From Albugo candida (Eukaryota > Oomycota > Peronosporomycetes > Albuginales): DNA of 64,000 nucleotides. Positions 41,990-54,954 of the stretch are shown piece by piece. The notes under the pieces were generated by a model. It searched no databases. It was not told the DNA's origin and was given only the letters and a program-made list of their open reading frames with translations. Numbering within the stretch: position 1 is the first letter of the stretch; every line of letters begins with the position of its first letter. A program made the position numbers and the translations under genes. The DNA lies in assembly GCA_040437565.1 (NCBI GenBank), contig JBDOQK010000011.1, positions 248,001-312,000 of the forward strand, given 5' to 3'.

Positions 41990-44224
41990 ATGAACAAAAT
42001 AACGCTTCAATGCTGGCGGTTATGCAACGCATTTTTACGATATGTTTTGACTTCAACTCGACTCACGATTACGATTTGCGCTATGTTATGTTTTCTTGGT
42101 CAGGATGTTATAGTTCAGAAGGTTATATCAACGGCGATAGCATTAGGGTGTCTGGCATTGCTGCATTCGCTTTTGGAGCAAAATAATGAACCCATAAGTC
42201 ATCACGAACCAAAAAGACACACATCTGATAACGAGAAGTTGAATCAGCCTGGAACTGAGAGACCTAGTTTTGATCAAAGTGAACAGGCCATGTCGCCAAG
42301 ATCCGGGGAAATATTTGGAGTAACACCCGATTGCAAGCGTATTGGAGCTCAGCAGGAAGTTTATAATCTTCTAAAGCTTAGCGAGAAGAACGTGAACGTC
42401 ATAAAATACATCGACCACGACGAGTCAAGATTTCGAGGTGGTCACAAGCGTAGAAATGGGATTGAGTCACGTCGTGAAACAAAGACAGCAAGTTACCGCG
42501 CAGTGCGTACAAGAAAGTCGAGGTATGTACTGACTTCAATTTCATATAATCACAAATGCGAGAAAGCAGAAACACCAACGCCTTTATCAACACCTCCACG
42601 CTCATATTCAGCCACATCTACGTGTTCTTCTCCATCACCATGCTCTCAATATGGAAATAATCATCTGAAGATTCATCCTTTGTCAACCGATGCAGAGAAA
42701 CGGTACAAGCACAATGAGAGTGATAATCCATCTTACGTTTATGCACTTGATTTACAATTGAAGCGTGATGATTTATCAAATAATTTTCGCAGCAATAACT
42801 ATAACAATCCAATACTACTCGAAAATCAGAAGAGCTGTGAGAATGGATGGAAAGAACGCACCTTTCAAACAAATCAAACAGGAGGTAACAATCAAGTGGC
42901 GCTTACAACAGGCTTCATATCGCCGGAAGACTGGCTTTTGCATAGACAGAAGTCTAAAACGCAAACATTCCGCACTCACCTCGCTAAAAGACCAAAAGGA
43001 GACGAAAGACGGCAACTACAATTAGTTGCTCGTCGCTTATATAAGGGATTATCACTGGAAAAGAGACTTCGATTTGTGTCGAGACGTATTTATTGTAAAG
43101 TCGTTTTCAATCGATTCAAACTGAGAAAAAAAATCAATGCAGGTCTGTGCCGCTTTCAAGCATTGTGGAGAGGAAACCAATGCAGGACCCGGCGAGCAAA
43201 GTTACTTCTGATCAGAGAGTGGATAAAACGAAAGCACAGTCAGTCGAAGAAACACGCTTTATTCCATTTTGTTTGTATTCACATCACGAAGAAGCAGGTC
43301 TTCCAGGCTATTAAGAGCAACTCAGTTGATCGAAAGAATGCAGGAAGCCATATATCCGAGTTTATCCAGCGGTGGCTAGAACGAAGCAAAAGACTCGAAC
43401 AAAGTAAGCTCGAAAAGTGCAGGAAGAGACGTCAACAAAGAGACAAGTATCTACGATTTAGGTTTCTGCTTTTTTCAACTTTGAGCAGAAATGAATTGGA
43501 TTCGAATACACTGACGAACGAGTTGAAACGCTGGGTGTCTCGTGTACTGGCACAGATTGACTGCGAATGCAGAGTGATTCCACCTTCCGACTTGAGTTTC
43601 GAAAAAGGAAAACTTTTTTTCTCACTCGAATTCTCCTTTGGTCGGATGTCAGGATCTCGATTGGAACCACGGACTACCAACATGGCAAAAAAAGCGGCTC
43701 ATCGATTTGGTCCGCTGGTCATGGAGAGACTTATTCGTCGGCCTCAGCAGCTGCATGTGCTCAAGAGATGGGTGAATCGCGTCTTCGTATTTCGTCGCCA
43801 TCGCAATGCTTTTTACTGCGCCCGAATACGTATGTTCGCGGCTACATATCTCATTCAGGTAGCAATCAAGTGTCGATTCGCAAACATGTTGCTAGCAGCA
43901 AAAAGCAGGTATTTCTACGGCATTTGCAACTGTGTTGAACTCATTCATCTTGGAACTCGCATTCGGGCGGCCATTATTTTGCAGGCAACTTGGAAGTATA
44001 CTCAAGCATTTCGTTATTGGCGACGATATATCTCAGTTTGCAAAATTCGAATTGTGGTGCTAGCAGACCTCTCAAAGAAGTGCAAGGAACATATTCGGAT
44101 TAAAGGGCTACATCATCTGGTGAATGAGTTTCAGTCAGCGTGGCTGACAAGCAAAATACCGGTGTCGCATCGGAGTAAGATCAGCGCTGTACTTATCCAG
44201 AAAAATTTATCAGGCTGGCGATAA
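41990..44224 (+). CDS. Unknown membrane-anchored, basic IQ-motif protein
   Basis: 744 aa in one frame, family not recognised. Residues about 20-65 hold two hydrophobic segments (TITICAMLCFLG and ISTAIALGCLALLH), suggesting an N-terminal membrane anchor or hairpin. A polar, Ser-rich low-complexity region follows (about 70-290). The C-terminal half is strongly basic and helical with calmodulin-binding-type IQ motifs: a near-perfect FQALWRGNQCRTRRA at about 387, weaker ones at LQATWKYTQAFRYWRR (about 663) and at the very end (AVLIQKNLSGWR). The frame stops inside that last IQ-like motif, so the gene may be truncated or continue through an unseen intron. IQ motifs usually recruit calmodulin or centrins; a cytoskeletal role is only a guess. 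Confidence 0.65.
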   Translation: MNKITLQCWRLCNAFLRYVLTSTRLTITICAMLCFLGQDVIVQKVISTAIALGCLALLHSLLEQNNEPISHHEPKRHTSDNEKLNQPGTERPSFDQSEQAMSPRSGEIFGVTPDCKRIGAQQEVYNLLKLSEKNVNVIKYIDHDESRFRGGHKRRNGIESRRETKTASYRAVRTRKSRYVLTSISYNHKCEKAETPTPLSTPPRSYSATSTCSSPSPCSQYGNNHLKIHPLSTDAEKRYKHNESDNPSYVYALDLQLKRDDLSNNFRSNNYNNPILLENQKSCENGWKERTFQTNQTGGNNQVALTTGFISPEDWLLHRQKSKTQTFRTHLAKRPKGDERRQLQLVARRLYKGLSLEKRLRFVSRRIYCKVVFNRFKLRKKINAGLCRFQALWRGNQCRTRRAKLLLIREWIKRKHSQSKKHALFHFVCIHITKKQVFQAIKSNSVDRKNAGSHISEFIQRWLERSKRLEQSKLEKCRKRRQQRDKYLRFRFLLFSTLSRNELDSNTLTNELKRWVSRVLAQIDCECRVIPPSDLSFEKGKLFFSLEFSFGRMSGSRLEPRTTNMAKKAAHRFGPLVMERLIRRPQQLHVLKRWVNRVFVFRRHRNAFYCARIRMFAATYLIQVAIKCRFANMLLAAKSRYFYGICNCVELIHLGTRIRAAIILQATWKYTQAFRYWRRYISVCKIRIVVLADLSKKCKEHIRIKGLHHLVNEFQSAWLTSKIPVSHRSKISAVLIQKNLSGWR

Positions 44225-44891
44225 ATCGTATATATCTTGTGATTTATGAGAACCAAACAGAGAAATCGGTGTTCTGGACTGAAGAAGACATTCCACATTC
44301 ACTCTCCGCATGCACGCTGACGTGGCATTTTTGGACATGACTCTGGACGGCTGGTATGATACCAAAACGTGTACTCGATACATAGATGCGTCTCTCTTAA
44401 TCATCGGGATTGAACACACCTCAGACATGTTGTTTGGATACTCGATGTCTCAACGGGATCATTTGAGCGAGTAGTTCGGATCCATTGTCCACTTACGATA
44501 TACCATTGACGGTGCAGTCGACTATCGAATGGCCTCAGTGAAATCTCCATCATCAGATCAACAAACACAAAGTACTTCTAAACAATCAAAGTAGTCGTCA
44601 TCGTCATTTACAGATCCCCTCAAGGTCTAGATTTGCGTATCAAAGGAGAATGATGATGCGTTCATGAATCCTGACTATTTCTTCGCAACTTTTACATGGA
44701 CTCCGTGCTGTTGCACTATGTCCCGGGTTAAGGAATTAACTCGGTTCAATCATGTTCTCCATCCAGATCCTCAATCCACCTAGCCTTTGTATCCAATAGC
44801 CAAAGAATACTGCTCATGATCCCAAGAATCTACAACAAAGCAATTTTACTTTCTTGATTTTTTGAACCCGCTCGTGCTTTTACCTGCCGGC
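44225..44891. other. Intergenic, no gene seen
   Basis: Nothing recognisable on either strand. Separates the 3' ends of two convergent genes. Confidence 0.45.
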
Positions 44892-47800
44892 CTATTTATT
44901 TTTTTTTAAAAATGAGGGCGTGAGTTTCCGTATCCTTAGTTCAAGGTCGCTAATGTCGAAGTCAGGATGAGCTTTGGAGAGCGCCGCTTGGAGAACCTAC
45001 AAATCCCAAATGTGAGCATGAATTGAATTGGGAGCTCACCGCAGTATCCAACCTGAAGCATCATATCTTCCAGTGTAGGGTCTTGATTGGAAGTTTCGAG
45101 TGTGTTCAAAAGGCCTTGTACCACGATTTGGAAGATGGGCGTAAGATTTTGCTGTTTCGCATGTTCAACTGCATGAAGTAGCGCTTTACAGCAACATATT
45201 CGCGCTTGTATCGGAAGTGGATGCCTCTTCAACATCCCTAGCTGATCGACTAGTGTACCAGTAGCAGGAAGTGACACTTTTCTCCAGTTCTCAACTTTTG
45301 GATAACCATACGACGCCAGTAGCACCATGACCTCAGAGAGCGTTAATTCGACTAGGCTTGATACTGAAGCACTAGTAACCTCCAGGCATTNNNNNNNNNN
45401 NNNNNNNNNNNNNNNNNNNNNNNNNNNNNNNNNNNNNNNNNNNNNNNNNNNNNNNNNNNNNNNNNNNNNNNNNNNNNNNNNNNNNNNNNNTCAAGGTCGC
45501 TAATGTCGAAGTCAGGATGAGCTTTGGAGAGCGCCGCTTGGAGAACCTACAAATCCCAAATGTGAGCATGAATTGAATTGGGAGCTCACCGCAGTATCCA
45601 ACCTGAAGCATCATATCTTCCAGTGTAGGGTCTTGATTGGAAGTTTCGAGTGTGTTCAAAAGGCCTTGTACCACGATTTGGAAGATGGGCGTAAGATTTT
45701 GCTGTTTCGCATGTTCAACTGCATGAAGTAGCGCTTTACAGCAACATATTCGCGCTTGTATCGGAAGTGGATGCCTCTTCAACATCCCTAGCTGATCGAC
45801 TAGTGTACCAGTAGCAGGAAGTGACACTTTTCTCCAGTTCTCAACTTTTGGATAACCATACGACGCCAGTAGCACCATGACCTCAGAGAGCGTTAATTCG
45901 ACTAGGCTTGATACTGAAGCACTAGTAACCTCCAGGCATTGCTGGATTAAAGCAGCTAAGCAGCATACACAGCCTTCTCGAATATGATCAAATGAAGTGA
46001 CGCATGTCAATCCCTTGGCATTGAATGGGACTGGTATACTCGTAATACCAAGAAGCAAAATCACGATTCGTGACACTATATAGTCGGAGCACGTGATATG
46101 ACGTTGAAATATCGCGCTTCCTTCTCGCTGAGCAAGGCGATTGAGATAATACACCAGCGACTTTGCCATCGTCAACTGGCAACTGGAATTATCGGTAGAG
46201 ACTCGAGATCCATTAGTCCGTTGTGACCACCAAGTATGTTCTCCTTTATCATCAGTAATGTTTACACTATCCAGAAATGCTTCCAATTCACGAGCAATGC
46301 GCTCAAAGCCATACTCCACATGAAATTTCAAGAGAATCTCGACACTCAGCATGTTGATCTCTTTCGAACTATTTGCATCTTTCAAAGTGGCAATCATTCG
46401 TTCGTAAACAGCATGCCTAACGTCTTCTCCAGTCTTGGTCAACGAGTCAACACAATCATGCGAAAGCGACTACCAGGGAGCGCGATTGAGTGATTGCCGC
46501 ACATGTATATACACAAGCTTGAATGCGCTTACTCGTTCATCGCTGCAACTTGGAAACCAGAACATCTTCTCTGGAACCACCCGCAATGCAACAAAAGGAC
46601 ACAGTCTTGCAAATACCAATGCTTCCGCTTGATACGATACCTTTGTCGTGTTCTGCATCTTTTCTAGGTGGTCAAGATCCTGTAATGCATTAAAAAAGAT
46701 ATGCCATAGGAGTTTATCCATCATTGTCTCGAACCAATTACCTTTAATTTGAGCAAGACGCTATTTGCAAGGTTTTGGAAAACTTGGTTGACCACCCCGT
46801 TCTTTCCAGGGCTATCGAGATTGCTGACATGCTCTAATGCATCCCTCAGCATTTTGATATGAACTCCGTCACGCGGAGAGTTCATCATTTGACGCAATAA
46901 CACTTGTATCATGATTCTGCAGCGGCACGGCGTGATCACCTGGTAGACACTGGATGGGTAGGAAACGGACGGTAAGCCGAAATATTTAATCGAATTCTGA
47001 ACACATTTACTTTCGAATTGCTGTAACCATTTGAGTTTGCTTCTTATTTCTGACCTCTTCAGCGTCGAGTGCCTTTTCTGATCGATATCTGCTCACATTC
47101 ATCCAGTCCGAAGGAGATGTCACAAAAAGGGGTTCTGATACTTGATCAATCAAATTTAGAGCATGCCGTAATCGAGCAAACAACCTAGTGAANNNNNNNN
47201 NNNNNNNNNNNNNNNNNNNNNNNNNNNNNNNNNNNNNNNNNNNNNNNNNNNNNNNNNNNNNNNNNNNNNNNNNNNNNNNNNNNNNNNNNNNNATACCTTT
47301 GTCGTGTTCTGCATCTTTTCTAGGTGGTCAAGATCCTGTAATGCATTAAAAAAGATATGCCATAGGAGTTTATCCATCATTGTCTCGAACCAATTACCTT
47401 TAATTTGAGCAAGACGCTATTTGCAAGGTTTTGGAAAACTTGGTTGACCACCCCGTTCTTTCCAGGGCTATCGAGATTGCTGACATGCTCTAATGCATCC
47501 CTCAGCATTTTGATATGAACTCCGTCACGCGGAGAGTTCATCATTTGACGCAATAACACTTGTATCATGATTCTGCAGCGGCACGGCGTGATCACCTGGT
47601 AGACACTGGATGGGTAGGAAACGGACGGTAAGCCGAAATATTTAATCGAATTCTGAACACATTTACTTTCGAATTGCTGTAACCATTTGAGTTTGCTTCT
47701 TATTTCTGACCTCTTCAGCGTCGAGTGCCTTTTCTGATCGATATCTGCTCACATTCATCCAGTCCGAAGGAGATGTCACAAAAAGGGGTTCTGATACTTG

Positions 47801-49679
47801 ATCAATCAAATTTAGAGCATGCCGTAATCGAGCAAACAACCTAGTGAATTGTTCCTCAAAATGGCTTTCTGTGACTAATACCACGGATACGAAATGAGAC
47901 AAGAGCCCAAGTCCTCTACGTATTGCAGGAGGTGAGCCATTGATCAGATAATCGATCACGCTTTTCATTATGTAGGTATGATTCAGCCATTCCAATAAAT
48001 CTGTGACCTGAAAGAAAATCATGATACGGATATGAATGGAGAACCGACTTACCTGATCGCGCAGGGACGACATGTTTGTTGATGCAAGGATGTGGAGTAT
48101 GGGTGGAGTAAGCTGCTCTCTATAAATTGCTCGATTGCTTTCACATTCGCCAGCTCGGTCTTGACTTTTCAATATCGCCCTCACAATTCCTAAAGAAGCC
48201 TGAAGGAGGACACAAAGGATTGAAAGAGCGTCAAATTCTGAGACGACAAACGGCATACCTCCACCAATACAGGCTGATTGGATTGAAGAGAATCAAGAAG
48301 AACATCGATCCGTACGCAGGAACGCAAGATAAATTCTCCCAACTGAATGAAATCCTTTTCGAAAAATTTCGCTTCCGAACGCGCTCGGCAGTGTGATACA
48401 GTTCGCATCATATGTAGGATAAGTACGTCTGCATATCCTTGGTATAGTGCTCTTGAACGATTTGTGTTTTCCTCTATTGAGCTGCAAAGACATAAACGAA
48501 GGATACTGAGCACCAATGCTTCATTTCTATCGTGGCCAACCCATGTGAGTGATCTCAGAGTTTTCGCAAGGGTCTACAAGGAATCCATGATGTCAGACTC
48601 TCAACTATGAAAGCAATGCGCACCATCAAATGTGTCTCCATGGTGATTTTAATCCTTGGGAAAGCTCTAGTTACTTCCGCTTTGGGTAGTAGCCCTAAGA
48701 CTAAGCACATATTTCGCAACGTGATTTCATTCGTCATGGTGTCTTGTGACTTGTGCCCACAAATCATTTGCTCTAGTTTGATAATTATATGCCGAATGCG
48801 TGTGCTTGCCATATCGTTGGTATTGCTTGGTAGCTTTGACCTTCTATAATCCATGACGTTTGTGCGTAACTTCAATGTCGCATCACTTCTCGTGCAGAAC
48901 AGCATAGCTGACTTGGTCCAAGTATACAACATCATTTCTATTCCGGCTTGCTGCAGTTCTTTTTGCTGCATTCCGAAGAGTTTTCGATATTCCCGGAATC
49001 GACATCGAAATTGATGGACGGCATAACTGAGAAAAGGATTGCAAGGATGGAAACGATGTTTCTGCCATTCTTCTACTTTATCGAGTATGATTGCGATTAA
49101 GTCTGCCAGCACGTAGTAAGGACGCATATCGTTGAGTTTCGTGTGACTCAAATAAACTGCAATGAAGCAGCTCGTTGCAATGAAAGCTTCATATCTTGCC
49201 ATATCGAGCCTTGTTCGCTGTGTTGCCGATATCCCTACAACAGATTTTTCCAAAGTTCCCAATAATAATAAATACGTCTCTAGTTGATCCTGTCGTGTAA
49301 TAGAACCTTCTGGTTGCTGTGTTTGATTCCATTCAACTACAGCATCTCGGGTGCTCATGGTACTTTGGAACAACTCAAACAGAACTAACGAGGTTGCCAT
49401 CTTTATTTCTTTGCAATTCGGTTCACATTCCATATCATCTGCTTTGTTTAAAATTCGAATAGAGAAGCCGATAACTACGTCGGAATATCGACAGAAGATC
49501 CAACGGAGCACAAATAAATATTTTATTGCGCGGTCTCCTTTCCAAATGCAGAAACTAAGTTTGGATGATGTAGAATGTTGTGTGGCCTTTAGCATGAAAG
49601 ACTGTATGATCGTGTCAGCTGCATTTTGACTGTGTGCATGTCTAATTGCACGCTCATCCTTGGGCATCGAAGACGCCAT
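44892..49679 (-). CDS. Unknown large helical (HEAT/ARM-like) protein, eight exons
   Basis: After merging two false gaps I propose these exons, 5' to 3': 48624-49679, 48259-48573, 48053-48199, 47667-48007, 47398-47572, 46474-46679 (continuous with 47293-47335), 45603-46416, and 44892-44996 (with its duplicate at 45491-45546). Introns are 50, 59, 45, 94, 62, 57 and 56 nt. The sum is 3159 bases, 1052 aa, with no remainder, and every join keeps the helical pattern. The C-terminus ends DISDLELRIRKLTPS and a Lys-rich tail. The protein is almost entirely amphipathic helix, rich in Leu, with no signal peptide or catalytic motif, which suggests an alpha-solenoid scaffold. I could not place it in a named family. 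Raw frames show it as six or more separate short genes. Confidence 0.7.
44941..45940. repeat. N gap with 450-bp identical flanks (assembly artefact)
   Basis: 44941-45390 equals 45491-45940 around 100 N, inside the large helical gene. It causes the 130-aa and 356-aa frames to share identical sequence. Confidence 0.92.
46637..47848. repeat. N gap with 556-bp identical flanks (assembly artefact)
   Basis: 46637-47192 equals 47293-47848 around 100 N, inside the same gene. It produces two identical 72-aa frames (46721-46939 and 47377-47595). Confidence 0.92.
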
Positions 49680-50726
49680 GTTGATTAGTTTGGAAAGATT
49701 GAGCTACAGAACTGAGTATAAGCGCCATCGGGAAGAAATGCAGCAATTTTTCGGACAAGTGTTCGACGCGCAAGAGTGATTTTTGCCTGCTCTGAAGACG
49801 AGATTGAAGGTGCAGAGAGATGATCCTAAAGAAGCAAAATTCTGAGACATTAGTGGTAGCGGTAAACATCAAGTACAAACGGCATCGGCAGGCACTAGAA
49901 CGGCTTTGCATTCGTCCTGTGGCAGAGCATCGATTCTCAATTGACCTGTCTTGCTAATGTCATCAGCAATTTGTTTGGAGGCCAGTTCCAGCTATGTGCA
50001 GAGTAGTTTGCTTAGTGCACATATGTGGATTTTGATGCTTACTCACATGTATGCACTCACACGCACTAATGCTACGTAGAATGCGTCCAGGAGCTAGGAA
50101 TTGGTTCATCATTGCGCCTACTATTAGAAGCGCCGAACTGCCACTCACAAGTGAATCAAAGTAGAATCATTACGTCAAACTTTTTGACGAGTATGGAATT
50201 TATGCATTTGAAAAGTACGATTGTCGAGTGCGCTGGCATATATCACTCGCTTGTGATCAGAAAGTGTTGAGACAGTCATTTCAGGCCGTGATCGTTTTCA
50301 GTTTCCTCGTATTAATTCTAGCACGCAAGACTTGTGGCGTTTCGTTCACATGGAGTATTCCATCGTCACTTGAGATCATTCACTCTATCATGTATGTTTC
50401 ACGAATTAATAATTTCTGTGGTTGCAGAGACTTGAATAGACCTCGCAGCGCGTGTTGACTACTTCTTATAATGGTCACATACACCACCTTCAATGCTACC
50501 TTCCTTAACACGAGAAGATGACCTTTTAAGAGAGCGAGGCACTTTATATTGACTTTTATCGCCTTACGTTATTCAAGATCATCATCTCACATTTAGCGAA
50601 CGTCGTGAATAGCTATCAACGACATTTTGACACACCACGGTGGTGGAGCGAGATTAGCTACAGTGACATTCACGTTAATTAATAAAGCGCACCGTGTAAT
50701 TTATTTAATATATTCTCATACCACAC
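49680..50726. other. Intergenic between divergent genes, no gene seen
   Basis: No supported coding region. Must contain promoters for the leftward helical-protein gene and the rightward bromodomain gene. Confidence 0.45.
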
Positions 50727-51618
50727 ATGGAGCCCGAAGCGAAGAAAAAGTGCTCGGACATATTGGATTACTTTTTCAACCTTGAGACAACAGGTGTGTA
50801 CTCTGCACTTCCAACCTTCTTCTTCAGTCTTGAGCACCATTAGGACCTTTTCGTGAGCGCGTAAATTGGGAAGAATGGGGTCTTTATGACTATTTGCAGG
50901 TAGTTAAAATACCGATGGATCTCGGAACTATCCGTATGAAGCTCAGTAAAGGAGAATATTCGAGGACGTCTGATTTTATGAAAGATGTGCGCCTCGTCTG
51001 GGATAATTGCAAGCTATATAACCAAGTAAGAACCACACGACGATAAGAGCAAGACGATAACAGTAGTCATGATCACTTTAATTTATTTAGGATGGTTCTG
51101 ATCTGTATATTTTGGCGGACGAGTTAGCGAAAAAGTTTGAAGAGAGGGCCAAAATGATGCGACTCGCTGGAGGGCAATCACGCTTAGACAAGGCTTATGC
51201 GTACGATTCAATCAATGACAATGTTTTAAGAAAACCACTTATACTGAAGTTCGTATCAACAATCATTTCAGGCCACCGACTGTCGAAGAAAAAATTGTGC
51301 TTAGTCAGAATATATACAAAGTTGCAAACAAGGATCTAGGAGCAATTGTAAATATACTGGAAGAGCACTGTCCAAAAGCGTTAGATAGGGTACGTGGATT
51401 ACGTCTGAATTCTCTTGCAGTGTTTGCCACTACGTATCTGTCAGAGCTCACCTGACGAAGTCGACATCATCATCGACTCGATTGATCCAAAAATATTTCG
51501 TACTATCGAAAAGCTTATCAGCGAAACAGTGTCACAAGAATCTCAACAAACAGTGGCCAATCTATTAGCCTCTAGAAACGCGAAAAAGAGTAAGGACCAT
51601 GCAAATAATCAGCGGTGA
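50727..51618 (+). CDS. Minimal BET-like protein: one bromodomain plus NET domain
   Basis: Exons 50727-50793, 50844-51025, 51091-51200, 51272-51389 and 51445-51618 (introns 50, 65, 71 and 55 nt) give 216 aa. The bromodomain reads ...IPMDLGTIRMKL...WDNCKLYNQ, with the acetyl-lysine-binding Asn at about N82. The NET domain follows the third intron (PPTVEEKIVLSQNIYKV...SSPDEVDIIIDSIDP) and in animals and plants recruits chromatin partners through its acidic ridge. Most animal and fungal BET proteins have two bromodomains; single-bromodomain versions occur in plants (GTE type). The fourth and fifth exons are only found if splice sites are chosen to keep the NET frame, so those boundaries are the least certain. 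Role: reading histone acetylation in transcription. Confidence 0.85.
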
Positions 51619-52363
51619 AATAAGCCCAAGAATTGAGGATGACTTTGCAATTTCCGCTTTCTTACTTCAACATGACAAATCCTGCTCATGCATACTTCAC
51701 GATATCATATCCCAATAGTAAAAGCGTAGAGAAACATGTATGAATGCTCAAATTATATAATGGAATCGACATCCACAAAATTCGGCTCACATGATGAAAA
51801 CTAACAAAGCTTTACAATTCAGATTCATAACAACACGTATTCTCCGCACACCACCCACTTGCGCTGAATTCCATAACAATGGACACCCAATCCTTACCAA
51901 ATAGAACGATTCAAGGTTCGATATGGAGGTGCAGAACTTTGCAAGCTACCACTTATACTTCTCCTCATCGTTTTGTTGATTCAATGTCTCACCGTACGCA
52001 TCATGGCATAACAGGACGTTTCTTTGACTTGCTCCGAATTTTCAATCCTGAATACTCGTCGTGGGTGCCTCTTTGATCGAATCATTCTAGCAAGAGAGCA
52101 GATGCACTCACTCATTGACGTTTGACCACAGAACTGCAATTGCAGCTGAATTAACTCAAATGGAGGTATCCATACAGCCCCTTCGAAATATCCCAAGTAT
52201 TTCTGTCTGGAGACGGCATCGTAGATAGTCGATTTGAACAAATGTGTGTGATTGCCATCGGATGTTTCGGTGGATATAAATACATAACATGGCACTATAA
52301 GCACTGAACCGTCACCCGATAAGTAGCTATTTCATTCGATCCGAGTTCACCCGAGCACGAAAG
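51619..52363. other. Intergenic, no gene seen
   Basis: Short frames at 51879-52076 and 51981-52304 have no supporting features. Confidence 0.45.
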
Positions 52364-52944
52364 ATGCCATCCGATACTCCATTGCATAAAGCTGCTCATA
52401 ATGGTGACAAAGGGGCGTGCTTGCAAATTCTTGAAGAGAATTTAGTCAATGTGAACGCTCCTGGAGCGGGGGACAGGAGAGCGCTTCATCGAGCCGCGGG
52501 AGGCAATCATGCAGAAGTATGTACCCTACTCTTGGAGAAGGGTGCGGACATAAATGGAGTAAGCAAGTAATCGATTTACCGAATGCTTCCTGTTTCATTA
52601 CTAATGAAATTCTGTGTATGTAGCCAGACAAAAGCGGGAGAACTGCATTGCATTGGGCTGCTATCAGTGGACACAAAGAAGCCATACTGATTTTGTTACA
52701 AAAAGGAGCTTACGTCAACGCGGAGACTACGACAAAAGCGACACCATTGCACGGTGCATGTGAAGGTGGTAAAGTAGAAGTTGTTAGATTGTTGATGCAA
52801 AACAAGGCAGATCCGAGTAAGAAGGATGCAAGCGGGAAAGTACCATACGATCTTGCCATGGAAGGAAAACACAAAGCGGTACTTAAAGTTTTGAAGGAGA
52901 TGGGAGATACGTCGGCAAAGAGTTCGTCTTGTTTGCTCCAATAG
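52364..52944 (+). CDS. Ankyrin-repeat protein ending in a CaaX-like box
   Basis: Exons 52364-52558 and 52624-52944 with a 65-nt intron give 171 aa. Four to five ankyrin repeats are visible (TPLHKAAHNGD, RALHRAAGGNHAEV, TALHWAAISGHKEA, TPLHGACEGGKVEV, KVPYDLAMEGKH), covering almost the whole protein. The last four residues are CLLQ after a Ser-rich SSS, matching the C-a-a-X prenylation signal; Gln at X usually favours farnesyltransferase. A membrane-tethered ankyrin adaptor is therefore possible, but this is inferred from four residues. Convergent with RIO2; the two stop codons are about 40 bp apart. Confidence 0.88.
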
Positions 52945-52984
52945 AATGGAACGGATTGAGCATTCCGGTAGACATAGATCATAT

Positions 52985-54584
<1,600 letters not shown>

Positions 54585-54954
54585 ACCAGTCGATGGGTAC
54601 CACTATGTTGGTACAAACAGCTGTATAATAATTAATACAAGTCTTTGCATGCTCTGTTTCCTTTCTAACCTCAGTCTACAAATGATGCCGCGATGAACAT
54701 TAGTCATTGTTTAGCTTGAGACCACCTGATTTTGGCAAGGTACTCTATTGTTACAAAATGAGACACATCGATCTATTGACTCTAACCCTGACCGATTATT
54801 AGTGTCATAAATGCAGAACTGATACTTGGAATTGGCTATAAGCGTCGACCTTCTACTGTATACTGCTGCCGTTGTTTAGGATTCTTCGTGCATACTGTAA
54901 AACACCCTCGATCCTTGCGATGGACATATGAAGTCTACTGCATGCGAGTTATAC
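54585..54954. promoter_or_regulatory. Spacer upstream of RIO2
   Basis: 370 bp between the RIO2 start and the end of the MYB gene on the same strand. No gene; presumably contains the RIO2 promoter and the MYB 3' end. No element recognised. Confidence 0.35.

Noticed and set aside
46721-47595. Two identical 72-aa genes
   Set aside because: Both lie in the 556-bp flank repeated at the 47193 gap; they are one exon of the large helical protein.
51249-51271. A 23-nt intron in the BET gene
   Set aside because: A donor at 51201 gives a 71-nt intron with the same reading frame, in line with the other introns.
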